Part shown: positions 13,035 to 23,253 of the stretch, one piece after another
Numbering within the stretch: the first letter of the stretch is position 1
Layout: each line of letters starts with the position of its first letter
Source: Diphasiastrum complanatum
Lineage: Eukaryota; Streptophyta; Lycopodiopsida; Lycopodiales; Lycopodiaceae
Length of the DNA stretch: 64,000 nucleotides
Assembly (NCBI GenBank): GCA_029204225.1
Contig: CM055105.1
Location: 16,749,353 to 16,813,352, forward strand
Reading direction: 5' to 3'
Translations under genes and position numbers: made by a program
Notes under the pieces: generated by a model
Told to the model about the DNA's origin: nothing
The model's database searches: none
The model's input: only the letters and a program-made list of their open reading frames with translations

Positions 13035-13560
13035 AACCGTGATCTATGCGTCTTCTACCACGGTCGCCTTTTCTACTGCCTTAGCCAACATCTGGGAGTT
13101 ACTCTGACGTACAATCATTTGTATGTCATTCTTGAGCCCTCGTAGAAAGAAGGTCAGTAGTAATAGTGGTGGTAATAACACAGTGGGTTCCACTTGGCAT
13201 GACAGCTTTGTCAAAATGACGCCAATATTGTCGGATGGTTTCATTATTTCCTTGTTATAGGGAAGTCGGTGGGGAGCATACTCAATTAAAAACAATCTAT
13301 GGAACTCCTCAATGGTGTGAATTGAGTCTCTTTGTAGACTATTGTACCAGTGTCTAGCCGTTCTAGTGAAAGTGTTGGCGAAAAACATCATTTCATGATG
13401 TGGATTTGTGATGGCACTAGTAAACTAGGTGGTCCAAAAAGCATCAATATGCTCTTCGGCACTTTCGTATAGTGCCCCATGAAACTCAGGAGTCCTCCTT
13501 TTCAATATGAAGACCTAGTACATTCTCAACCACTTCTCGATCTGACAAGGCACTTCAAGC
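13035..13560 (-). pseudogene. Ty3/gypsy-type gag fragment
   Basis: Minus-strand reading contains ARHWYNSLQRDSIHTIEEFHRLF, a typical Retrotrans_gag capsid motif (W near the start, then W/F spaced along a helical block). An upstream stretch around 13400-13550 reads ESAEEHIDAFW. A stop lies at the junction near 13425. No protease, RT or LTR is found with it, so it is an isolated capsid fragment of a gypsy-type element wedged between Copia remains. Confidence 0.7.
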
Positions 13561-13601
13561 AAGTGCATTGAACTCTATCACGATGCAATGTGCATCGTCA
13601 T

Positions 13602-14149
13602 ACAACGACTGATCCAATGTCTGGTGGTTCCCAGTGCAAACCATGTAAATATATCTCATAAGCAAGATTGTTTATAGAGAGTGAGTAACAGAGACAGTTT
13701 CGAACACGTTGTTACTACTGTAATTGCCTTACGTTCGTCATGTACATGCTACATTCTGAAATCAATATAATCATCTCATTGCGTTCAATTATCGTCAGTT
13801 CAAATAAGATGCTTCTCTGATTTACTACTATAAGCACTTTCATTTCTCAGCTCTCATATAGATTTGTCTGAATGTCTCGATGCTTCTGCAATATGCGTTT
13901 CTACAACCAACGTTTAATGAATTTGTGAACTTTGTCTACATAATCCATTGAATTAGTTCAAGCGATTTTAAAGTCATGAGGATCACGTAAAAATGGTTGC
14001 GACCCTTGTCACAATATAGTTGATTTGAATCTGATAGGCATAGTTCTTGCACTGAGGGAAAGGAGTTATTTCATAGAGCCCGATAGTTCGAACATAGTTC
14101 CTTCTCTGTCGACCCTTTCTTCATTCTCTTTGCCTCCATTTCTCCAACA
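13602..14149 (+). repeat. 5' LTR of gag-only element B
   Basis: Homologous to 15247-15752 up to about 14035, after which the right copy lacks the remaining bases. It ends CCAACA directly before the primer-binding site. Confidence 0.65.
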
Positions 14150-14161
14150 TGGTATAAGAGC
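14150..14161 (+). promoter_or_regulatory. Primer-binding site of element B
   Basis: TGGTATAAGAGC, one base off the usual TGGTATCAGAGC, placed immediately after the LTR terminus. Confidence 0.75.
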
Positions 14162-14394
14162 TTCATTATCTGATTAACTGATGCCAACATGATATCAATG
14201 CCTATAAGGCATTGAAGCTTCCACTCATCAAAGCCTACACAATATCAGAATTTCTTTCTTTCAAAATATGATTCTACCAAACTGGTAGAGTAATAGCTTT
14301 CTTATCCTGAAAATATAGATAGACTCCATCTTTCATTCTTAAGTCACTGATAGACCAGATCATCAGCAAACAAAGGTTCCAATATAAATTCTCA

Positions 14395-15228
14395 AGGTAA
14401 AGTCGGTCTCATCGTAGACAAGCTTGATGGATCCAACCACTTGTGAAAATCTAAGATGAAAATAGTGCTAATGTCTAAGGAGTTGTGGTGTTGTCTCAAG
14501 TATTGAGGTCAAGCCTGAAGCAGGTGACACAGTCATATCCAAATAAAAGCTAAAGGATGGTAAAGTTATCATGCTGATCATTCTTAACATGTTAGATATG
14601 CAAGTCGGCCATGTATCTAAAGCTCAGACATCGAAAGAAATCTAGAATATCATGAGCACCTTATATGATATGAGAGACATAACCTCAAAATCACACCTCA
14701 GAAGAAATTTCTTTTGCCTCAGAATGGAGAACAATGATTCACTATAGAATCACAGTAACCAGTTCAAAAACCTCCTACAACAGATGGCCGTCAGATCAAC
14801 CATATACAATCAAGACATAATGATGACACTACTATCGAGCCTACCATCTACGTACAAAAACGTGATGGCCATCACGACACACTCATACCTAACTCTATCT
14901 AGAGACTCTTACAACTCTTCAAATACACACTCACACGCTCTGTGTGCAAACAAAAGTTTAACAAGGTAGAAGAAGAGAGGCCCCAAACAATTCAATTTGA
15001 AAAAAAAAAAAAGCAAACTAAGAGTCAAAAAAAATCTTTGAATCCATAGCCAAAGAAAAAGATATTTTGTAAGTACTGCAAGTGCACCAATCATGAGATT
15101 AAAGATTGCAGAATACTGAAAGCCAAGAACAACATGAAGAAGCAATTGAATCAACAAGCAAATACAGTAGTTGAGACATCTCAAGGGACATTTCAGGACA
15201 TGAAAGGAGATGCATTCATGGTATCATA
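14395..15228 (+). pseudogene. Copia gag pseudogene of element B
   Basis: The frame begins GKVGLIVDKLDGSN, the usual Copia gag opening. It continues through a UBN2-type capsid (MLDMQVGHVSKAQ; LLSSLPSTYKNVMA at 14827-14868) and ends in a zinc knuckle CKYCKCTNHEIKDC near 15076-15117. Several in-frame stops and small shifts interrupt the N-terminal half. The same gag type occurs in the 15940 element and at 45220-46034, so these belong to one clade. The stop at 15227 is followed almost directly by the second LTR. Confidence 0.75.
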
Positions 15229-15246
15229 ATCTACCATCTGCCGTCA

Positions 15247-15752
15247 AACAATGATTGATCCAATGCGTGTTGGTTTCCAGTGCAAATCATGTATATATAT
15301 CTCATAAGCAACAATCATCCAAGATAATCACCAATCTTCAGTATTCATCATTCAATTAATAAGATATTGATTTAGAGCAGCTTCCTTCCACCTTAGATTG
15401 TTCAAGATAGAGAGTGAGTAACAGAGATAGCTTCAAACATGCGCAATTACCTTGTGTTCGTTATTCAGTTGATAATGTACATGCTACATTCTGAACTCAA
15501 TCTAATTGTCCTATGGCATTCAGTTATTGTGTCAATGCGAATGTGGTGCTTCTCTGATTTACTACTTTAAGCACTTTCGTTTTTTAGCTCTTGTATAGAT
15601 TTGTCTGAATGTCTGAATGCTTCTACAATCAAAGTTTAATGAATTTGTGCTTGTCTATGTAATCAATGTAATTGATTCTGACAATTTCAAAGTGAGGATC
15701 AAGTAGAATCAGTTGCAACCCTTGTCGCGATATAGTTGATTTGAATATGATA
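15247..15752 (+). repeat. 3' LTR (partial) of element B
   Basis: Diverged copy of 13602-14035, with about 75 extra bases near 15310-15395. It loses similarity after GATTTGAATATGATA. Confidence 0.65.
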
Positions 15753-15939
15753 TTAGCTAATCGTTGGTGTGTTCAATTGCTTGTTAAATGAGCATTTAGT
15801 AGAGTTGTTGCTAGAGGCCTATAAGGGCAGTCCAACACCCTAATGCTTGCTCATCCCAAATGGCTAGTGGTTAGAACAAAGAAAGTGGTGATTGGAGAGA
15901 TGTAGTTATAGCAATAGTGGTGATAGTTGGAGCTGTAGT

Positions 15940-16210
15940 TGTTGGAATTAAGCATCCTCCAACTCACCAGAATTTGAATCTCCAAAATTTGAGTCATCAG
16001 AGCACGAATCATTCGAGTTCGTCCTGAGCACCAGTACACTATGTAAATGTACACACTCTCTCTCTATGACAACTTTGTAGTCTTACTCTCTGAAGTTGAA
16101 TGTCTGTGCAATAATCAACTGGAGCAAAAGCGGGATCAACGACAAACTCTTTGAGTTTGAGATCTTCGACTACATCCTCTTTGATCACCTACGAACTCAA
16201 AGTCTTCGAG
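15940..16210 (+). repeat. Truncated 5' LTR of element C
   Basis: It matches the first roughly 270 bases of the 882-bp LTR at 19390. After AACTCAAAGTCTTCGAG the two diverge. A deletion has removed the rest of the LTR, the primer-binding site and the start of gag. Confidence 0.85.
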
Positions 16211-16239
16211 TTCAAGATCCACGTCATCCCCACTTCCCT

Positions 16240-19200
16240 GTCCAAACACAGACCATGTCACAGTTCACTTTAGCACTTTTCAGTAACTACACTATTTCAC
16301 CAGTATCAGACGAAGATGCTAACATGTCTCTTCTGTCTAGTCTTCCTCCCTCTTACGACAATTTAGTATTGCTACTTAGCAATGCTCTGGACATGTCTCT
16401 GCAAAAGGTGACAACAAGTTTATTGTAGGAAGAAGTAAGAAGAAAAAGTTTATCTACGTCGAATACTAAGACAGTCGCTCTCTATTCGAATAAGCAACAG
16501 CTCCCGAAGAAGAAATCTTCGAAGGACAAGAAGACAAAAGCTGAGCAAACTGATTCAGACCAGCATTCACAACAGCACAATCGACAGCATCAAAAGCTTA
16601 AGACTAGACTCTTCTGCAAGTACTGCAAGAGAACCAACCATGACATCAAGGATTGCCAAGCTCTCAAGCATAACGAAGCCAAGAATAAGATGCAGCAAGA
16701 TGGAGGATTTGATTCTACCATAACCTCTCTCGAAGACCCAACACTTCTAATGATACAAGATGAACCTATTAGAGGAGCCATGGATTGGTACCTCGATTCT
16801 GGTGCTTCTCAGCACATGACTTTATGTAAGTCCTTATTCGAAGACCTCACACCAGCAGATTTGAAGTATGTCTACTTCGGTGACTCAAGTACACTGTACA
16901 TCGAAGGCAAAAGATTTGTTCATCTTTATCTTCCTAATGGTAAAATGACCTTGCTCAAGGATGTACTTTACATACCCAAGTTGACCAAAGAATTTATTGT
17001 CAGTTAGCAAGCTCACTGATCAAGGCTGCAGTGCCACATTCAATTCAAGACAATGTACTATTCTGGACATGAATGATAAAGAAATATTTTCTGGAAACAG
17101 AGAAGGTAATTTGTACATTCTAAGTCATGAATATGTACTTTCAACTAATGTGAGTACTTCAAATGCCCAATTATGGCATCGAAGATTAGGACATCTAGAC
17201 ATGAGATTGATTTTGTATATGCATCATAATAGCATGGTCAAGGATTTAATGCTTCCTCCATTGACATTTGACAGGTCTGTGAGATGTGCCTACTAGGCAA
17301 ACAGCCAAGATCAAGATTCCCAAAGGGACAAGCCAGTAGAGCTAAGTTCATTTTAGAATTGATACATAGTGATCTGTGAGGCCCTATATATGTGCACTCC
17401 CTCTCTGGGTTCTGCACTATATTTTATCACTTTTATCGATGATTATTCGAGATTTACCAACATTATGTTCATCAAGAACAAGTCTGAGGCTTTCAACTGT
17501 TTCAAAGACTTCAAACAGTTCATTGAGACAAAGATTGGTCAACGAGTCAAGACCCTTCGTATAGACAACGGTGGAGAGTTTCTTTCAAATGAAATGGTTG
17601 ACTATCTGGCATCATTCGGCATTCATCATCAGTTCACCGCCAACTACACACCACAACAGAATGGAGTAGCTGAAAGGAAGAACCGAAAATTGCTAAATGC
17701 AACATGATCAATGATGTCAAATGCTCGCCTTCACACAACATGGAGAATCATCATCTCAGCAACCGACTATTGTTTGAAGATCTGCACAAAATCGACAAGA
17801 ACCTGATCATTTCATCCCTCAGGCATTCATCAACAATGATGAACCCACTTCAGTAACAAAAGCATTGATGAGTTTGAATGCAAACAACTAGAGTTCTGCC
17901 ATGCATGCTGAGTACAGTTCATTGATGAAGAACAAGACCTGGCATCTTGTCAAAGCTCCTATAAATGCAAAGATCATTGACACTAAGTGGATCTTCAAGA
18001 TGAATCTCAATCCAAATGGTTCAACAACCATATGGAAAGCTTGTCTAGTCGTCAAAGGTTACAAACAAACCTATGGGAGTGACTACACTGAGACATACAG
18101 TCCAGTCGTAAGACTTTAGTCAATTCGATCTTTATTCGCCTTCGCAGCTGCCGAAGATATGGAAGTACACCAGATGGATGTTCAAATAGCCTTTTTGAAC
18201 AAATATATACAAGAAGATATCTATATCTATCAACATGAAGGTTACGTCCTTCAAGGCCAAGAACACAAAGTTTGTAAGCTACAGAAAGCTCTCTACGAGC
18301 TAAAGCAAGCTCCAAGGGCCTAATTTGATAAAATCAATCGATTCTTGTTGCGACATGACTTCATCCCGAACTCTGTTGACTCTAATGTTTATCTCAAACA
18401 CAGAGGCTCAAGCCATGTCATAATAGCCCTATATGTTGATGACTCGCTGATCATCAGCAATTCGAATCAATTACTTCATGAGACGAAGACCCTTCTTTCA
18501 AAGGAATTCAAAATGACTAATTTAGGCCTTGTGCACTACCTTCTAGGGATCGAGATAACCAGAGACAAAGCAAAGAGAAGTCTCACACTAAGTCAAAAAA
18601 AAGTATCTAACCAGTGTACTCTACATGTATGGCATGGAAAACTACAAGTCAATAGACTTCCCTATGGACCCAAGATTCATAATGTCAAAGGATATGTGCA
18701 CAAAAACTGACGTGCAACTACCCCTATTAGTCGATAGTCAGATCGATCATGTATGCTATGGTCTGCACCAGACCTGATCTAGCATTTACAATAAGCACAT
18801 TGTCCCAGCCTACCTCACTAGAAGGATTTACTCAGAGTACTAAGATACATTCACGCCACTAAGCACTATGCTTTGTGTTATAATGAAAATACAGAGGATG
18901 CTTTGACATTACTTACTTATTCTAACTCTGATTGGGCTGGTAATGTGGACACAAGAAAATCCACTTCTGGCTATCTTTGCTTTCTAGCAGGAGGACCCAT
19001 TTTATGGAACAATCGAAAGCAGAATTGCATTTCTTTGTTTTCCACAGAATCAGAATATGTCGCAACTACCTCAGCAGTGAAGAAAATCATCTGGCTCATA
19101 AGATTGCTTGAAGATTTTATGATCTTTCAAATCAGCCCAACTATACTCTATTGCGACAATCAGAGCTGCATTGCTCTATCTTTGAACCCATGAACTCACT

Positions 19201-19361
19201 CTAGAACTAAACACATTGAAGTTCCATTTCATTTTCTTAGAGAGAAGGTTCAAAATAAAGATGTTGAATAAAGTTATTGTCCTACTGCCAATATGTTGGC
19301 TGATATCTTGACTAAGCCTTTGTCAAGAGAAACTTTATGTAGCTTGCTTAATTTCAATTAG
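16240..19361 (+). pseudogene. Copia gag-pol of element C, degenerate
   Basis: Visible in order: C-terminal gag (MSLLSSLPPSYDNLV), zinc knuckle CKYCKRTNHDIKDC (16618-16659), protease LDSGASQHMT (16792-16821), pre-integrase (LWHRRLGHLD), integrase core ([27 protein letters not shown], ending 17707), RT (TKWIFKMNLN, QMDVQIAFLN, YVDDSLI at 18436-18456), RNase H (YSNSDWAGN, FSTESEY) and a terminal ADILTKPL before the TAG at 19361. Frameshifts occur near 16990, 17300-17370 and 18640. The region 17708-17900 between integrase and RT is largely deleted. It lies in the same clade as the gag-only elements nearby. Confidence 0.88.
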
Positions 19362-19380
19362 GATCCTAGGAGTCAAGCTT

Positions 19381-19389
19381 AAAGGGGAA
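19381..19389 (+). promoter_or_regulatory. Polypurine tract of element C
   Basis: AAAGGGGAA directly before the 3' LTR start TGTTGG. Confidence 0.85.
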
Positions 19390-20271
19390 TGTTGGAATTA
19401 AGCATCACTCCAACTCACTAGAATTCGAGTCATCAAAACATGAATCATTCAAGTTTGTCGTCCTGAGCACCAATACACTATGTAAATGTACACACACACA
19501 CACACTCTCTCTCTACGACAACTTTGCAGTCTTACTGTCTGAAGTTGAATGTCTGCGCAATAATCAACTAGAGCAGAAGCGAGATTATGACGACCTCTTC
19601 GAGTCCGAGGTCTTTGACTACATACTCTTCGATCACCTACGAACTCAAAGTCTTCAAGAACTGCACTGTTTCACGCTCGTTGCCTACTCAGTCATTGTAA
19701 TTGTTCTATGTATATATACATAATGGCAACTCACGTAAATAATGATGAGACAATCTGTGAAGAACACATGCAAGTGGAGAAGAGTGAATCAGAGTTCCTG
19801 CATGAACTCGATTGTGTCTTAATCATCTAATTCCATAGGATCAGAGATCTTAGAGAGAGTGAAAGCTATTCAAGGAATAGAGATAGTTATTTAATCTATA
19901 ACTAGCTAAGTAAGATCACTACACATAGTGCGCCATTACTGTGAACTATTCTTGGGCACATGAGTGTGATCTGATCATTGTCTTCACAACTACTTAATTT
20001 AGATTCTCTATTTTCTTATGTGTATTGCACTACGAATGCTTTCTGATTATTTTCTTTCAATTCGGAATGTCTAAACTCAAAGGAAACATGGCTGTCTCAA
20101 ATGCCTAATTATCCGCTCCCTTCATGGTTGTCTTTGACATCTACCAAGACATTCCTCCATTCGATCTAAGTTAATGTTGCTTATTATAGTTTGGTAAAGA
20201 TCTTGTAAATTTCTCTATGTTGGAGCTGTATTTTCTATTCCGCACCTAATCTATTCGAGAGCACCCCAACA
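19390..20271 (+). repeat. 3' LTR of element C
   Basis: 882 bp, TGTTGGAATT...CCCCAACA. It contains a TATA-like TATATATACAT near 19710 and a short CA/CT microsatellite near 19491-19513. Confidence 0.85.
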
Positions 20272-20276
20272 GTAGT

Positions 20277-21830
20277 CTGTTGGATAGTGGAGATGATTTG
20301 AGATACAATGAGGGAGATTGGTGGAGAGATAAATGATGGGTGATGGATGAAGTGGTAATGGTCAGAGAAATGGGTGGAGAGGAAGTGTGGGTGATCAACA
20401 AAGTGGTAAGGGCAAGGGAAGTTGATATTGTACTCGAAAGGGTGGTGATAATTGGAATGGGAGGTTAGATGGGTGGTCATGTTAGGGCAAGAAATGGAGA
20501 TGGTGATAGGTGAGGTGTCTGAATCATACTATTAGGAGTTGGTGACGGTGAGGTATGTGGCAGAGTGATGTGGGTAGCTTGAGGTGGGGGTGAAGGAGTA
20601 AGGAAAAAATTGGGTTTTTTCAATGGGCCTCAAGCTGTGCAATTGCAGCATCAACTGGCAGGTTAGAGGTGGTAGTGTCCTGGTCAGATTGGGGTGGGCT
20701 AATGGCACCAATCTCTTCCAAATGGGTGGTGACGAGTGTAGCGATGAGATGGGCATTTGAAAGCTGCTTGCAACTCTTTGATGAGGAAGAATGCCCAGTC
20801 GTAAATGACCCCAGGGCCATTCATCTTGCCATCATGACCAAGAAGAGTTTGGATATGCATGGGAAAAAATGAAAACTGACAACTAGAGTGATAGAGAGGA
20901 ACACAACCGCGTCTCTAAGGTTAGGATTTCTTATCTACGAGATTAGATAGTTGTCGTTGGTTTTAGTTTTGTTATCGACACGGTCGGGTAGGAAAAAGCT
21001 AGAGATGTCATATTTGGTGAGGCCTCGAGCCTTGGGAAGGAAGTTAGAATGGAGAACGCTAAATGTCTTGGCCACAAGTGTGGGCTCAAGGGGAACATCG
21101 TAGTCCTGGCCATCATGGGTTATTGTGAAATAGTCCATGACAAATGTGGCGAAGACATGTTGGACAAGGGGAATATTTTGGGATTATAAGTGGATTTCGA
21201 TGGTGGCCAAATCGATGGAGGTGAGGACCGTGAGATAATTGGCAGTCTGTAAGGCAAGGATTTTCTTGATATACAGAGGCAAGATGATCAGGATGTGTTG
21301 GCAATGGGGGGGGAGAAGGGCGTGAAAGAGGAGGTGAGAAACGAAAAAATATCAAGATAAATTAAATTCTTTTTTTTATGTTGTTGGTAGATCGAGTTCT
21401 ATCCATGTTGGTTGTCAATTTCACAATCTGAACAATTGCAACATTACTTTGTCTTGTTGAATTTGTTTTTGATGATGATCTGTTGGCGAATTTGAAAGCT
21501 TTTGTCTCTAAGAAATAGGTAGACATTTGCCAAGTCCCATGTTAAATTGAAAACCATGAAAGGAGCATTGTGTTGGAAGTGCAACCAACCATTTGGATCT
21601 AGAAGGGCATTGAATCCACACCATTTATGAATGCCATCACCAATAATCATGAGGAAGAAAGACAAAATTTGTTAGAAACTTTTTCAACTTTTTCAAAACT
21701 TCAAAGCCCTCATACGCATTCCAAATAACATAATTTTCTCTTATAAATACGAAAATTATGAGTTTGGTCACGCGATTTGAACCTAGCAACATATGGACTT
21801 TTCTCCCAATGAGAGTGATCACCATCAGTA
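20277..21830 (-). pseudogene. Unassigned coding-like relics on the minus strand
   Basis: Several minus-strand frames read like broken protein rather than noise. They include 21825-21637 followed by 21665-21444 (DGIHKWCGFNALLDPNGW...), 21138-20935 (MDYFTITHDGQDYDVPLEP...), and a stretch near 20860-20700 (GPGVIYDWAFFLIKELQ). They follow each other in one direction over 1.5 kb with frame changes, as expected for one decayed gene or transposon ORF. I do not recognise the family and see no RT, integrase or transposase motif. The element-C insertion cut into this sequence or its flank at 15939/20272. Confidence 0.35.
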
Positions 21831-22734
21831 CCTTTCAACATTACATGCAGCTTACAGCTAAATCAGCCATCTTCTACATCTTGTCATATGGCATAAACTT
21901 TATGAAATCTTTTTTTTGTTTCTTGCTGAGAGAAAGTGCATCACTCATTATGAAAATGGCCACAATATTTTTTTTTATGATTCTAGCAATGCTTTGAAAA
22001 ACTTTACAATTTAGCCGAACCGAAAGGCAATTTTGCTTAGATTTTGGTGCATGCTATATAAATGTTAAAAAGGTGAGTGAAAGCCAAATCTACATATGAA
22101 GCCTACAACAAAAACTCCGCATGAAAATACCAAGCATGAATTTATGAGATCAATCTAAAGAGGCTTGAATTTTGTAGCAAATGAACAAAGTTTTACTTTT
22201 CATTACGCTTATGGCAATGAATTTGTCAGGCTACTCAAAAATAATTTTGCTTTTGCTTGATTAAGGCGTTGTCATCTTAAGTTCATAGGTCATAGATTGT
22301 TGTCAGTGTGAGAAAATAGAGGTTTTGTGTATGCAGTTCATAGAATTTTTACAATAGTTGTAGGTAAAATCTTTTACATAAGGTAATAAATTTTATTGTT
22401 GGTAAAAAAATTTGTCAATTTACCTGTGGTAAAATAGTTTTTTAAAAGGAACCTTACATTTGTTTCTGATGCGTCAAGTTTCTATAGTTGTCATATTCTA
22501 CCAAGTAAGGTTACTTCTAAATACACAACAAATTGTTTTGAAGTGCTTTACGCATTTATTTCTTAGGAAATACAGCTTTTAGTAACTGATTTTATTACAT
22601 AATTACTTATTGCCTAGGTAGGGCCACATGACTTGTCACAAAGCACTTGCCTAACATAAAATAAAAAACTACTTTACCTCTATGCCCTTAAAAAACATTT
22701 TTTTGTTGGTTATGCTTGGTACTTACTAAGGACA
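21831..22734. other. Intergenic, nothing recognised
   Basis: AT-rich sequence without coding structure, upstream of the SRP receptor gene. No repeat pair or RNA gene is evident. Confidence 0.4.
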
Positions 22735-22965
22735 GGGTGAGTGTATTTTGCACCACCATTGCATGACAATGGTGGTGCAGTAACCCCCATTTAATGGAGA
22801 TGGGACATGACACCATCATTGTCAAGGGGCAGTGGTGGTGCGCAATATGCTACTCCGGTGATACAGTGACCATCTAAATTCTAATGGAGATGATAGGAAA
22901 TATAACACGACCACTTTCACAGCAAGGGTGGTGCGAAATACGCTGATGGTGCGGAATACGCTCCT
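22735..22965. repeat. Hairpin / MITE-like repeat upstream of SRPRA
   Basis: The left end reads GAGTGTATTTTGCACCACC and the right end, reverse-complemented, GAGCGTATTCCGCACCATC, giving imperfect terminal inverted repeats about 230 bp apart. Inside, TGCACCACCATTG (22749-22761) and CAATGGTGGTGCA (22767-22779) form a perfect 13-bp stem with a 5-base loop. More copies of GGTGGTGCG-AATAC sit near 22846 and 22930. No coding capacity. A clear target duplication is not visible. Confidence 0.5.
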
Positions 22966-23253
22966 CCTCCCTAAGGACGAGGTTGGTAGTGTGGAATAAG
23001 TTGCTCCCTAAGGAAGAGGTTGGTTCTTTGTTCTTTCCTATTCCCAGGAATCGCCGGCACTGAGAATCAGGTCAACACGGAGCCTTCAGCCGGCCTTGGT
23101 GCCGACCGGCTACTACAAGTCCTGAGCCAAGTCACCGGCTACAGCCAGTTCATAGAATCACAAAGAGGGAACGGGATGGCGAAGATCTCATAAAAGGAAA
23201 CGAAAAGAGAAGAAGGAAGAGGAATAGGAAGAGGAAGAGGAAGAGCGATCATC
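22966..23253 (+). promoter_or_regulatory. Likely promoter / 5' leader of the SRP receptor gene
   Basis: Sequence between the repeat and the ATG. CCTAAGGA..GAGGTTGG is present twice (about 22973 and 23008). From about 23200 to 23250 the strand is almost pure purine (GAAGAGGAAGAGGAAGAG), a plausible GA-rich 5' UTR. The transcription start and TATA box cannot be placed with confidence. Confidence 0.4.

Larger units (their letters stand above)
13602..15752 (+). mobile_element. Gag-only Copia-type LTR element B
   Basis: Two diverged direct repeats (13602-14149 and 15247-15752) share long stretches, such as TACATGCTACATTCTGAA and GATTTGTCTGAATGTCT. The left one ends CCAACA at 14149 and is followed at once by TGGTATAAGAGC, a tRNA-iMet primer site with one change. 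Between the repeats lies only a gag pseudogene ending in a CCHC knuckle; no protease, integrase or RT is present. The right repeat begins about 20 bases after the gag stop. The outer ends are not crisp, and the right copy is cut before its 3' end, so no target duplication could be seen. Confidence 0.7.
15940..20271 (+). mobile_element. Copia LTR retrotransposon C, TSD GTAGT
   Basis: The element begins TGTTGGAATT at 15940 and ends CCCCAACA at 20271, with the inverted LTR tips TGTTGG and CCAACA. GTAGT lies on both sides (15935-15939 and 20272-20276), which fixes the boundaries. The 3' LTR is full length, but the 5' copy breaks off after about 270 bases and jumps straight into gag, losing the primer site. 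Gag-pol is degenerate throughout. Confidence 0.88.

Noticed and set aside
14909-15184. Hydrophobic minus-strand ORF that looks like a membrane protein
   Set aside because: It is antisense to the Copia gag and zinc knuckle of element B.
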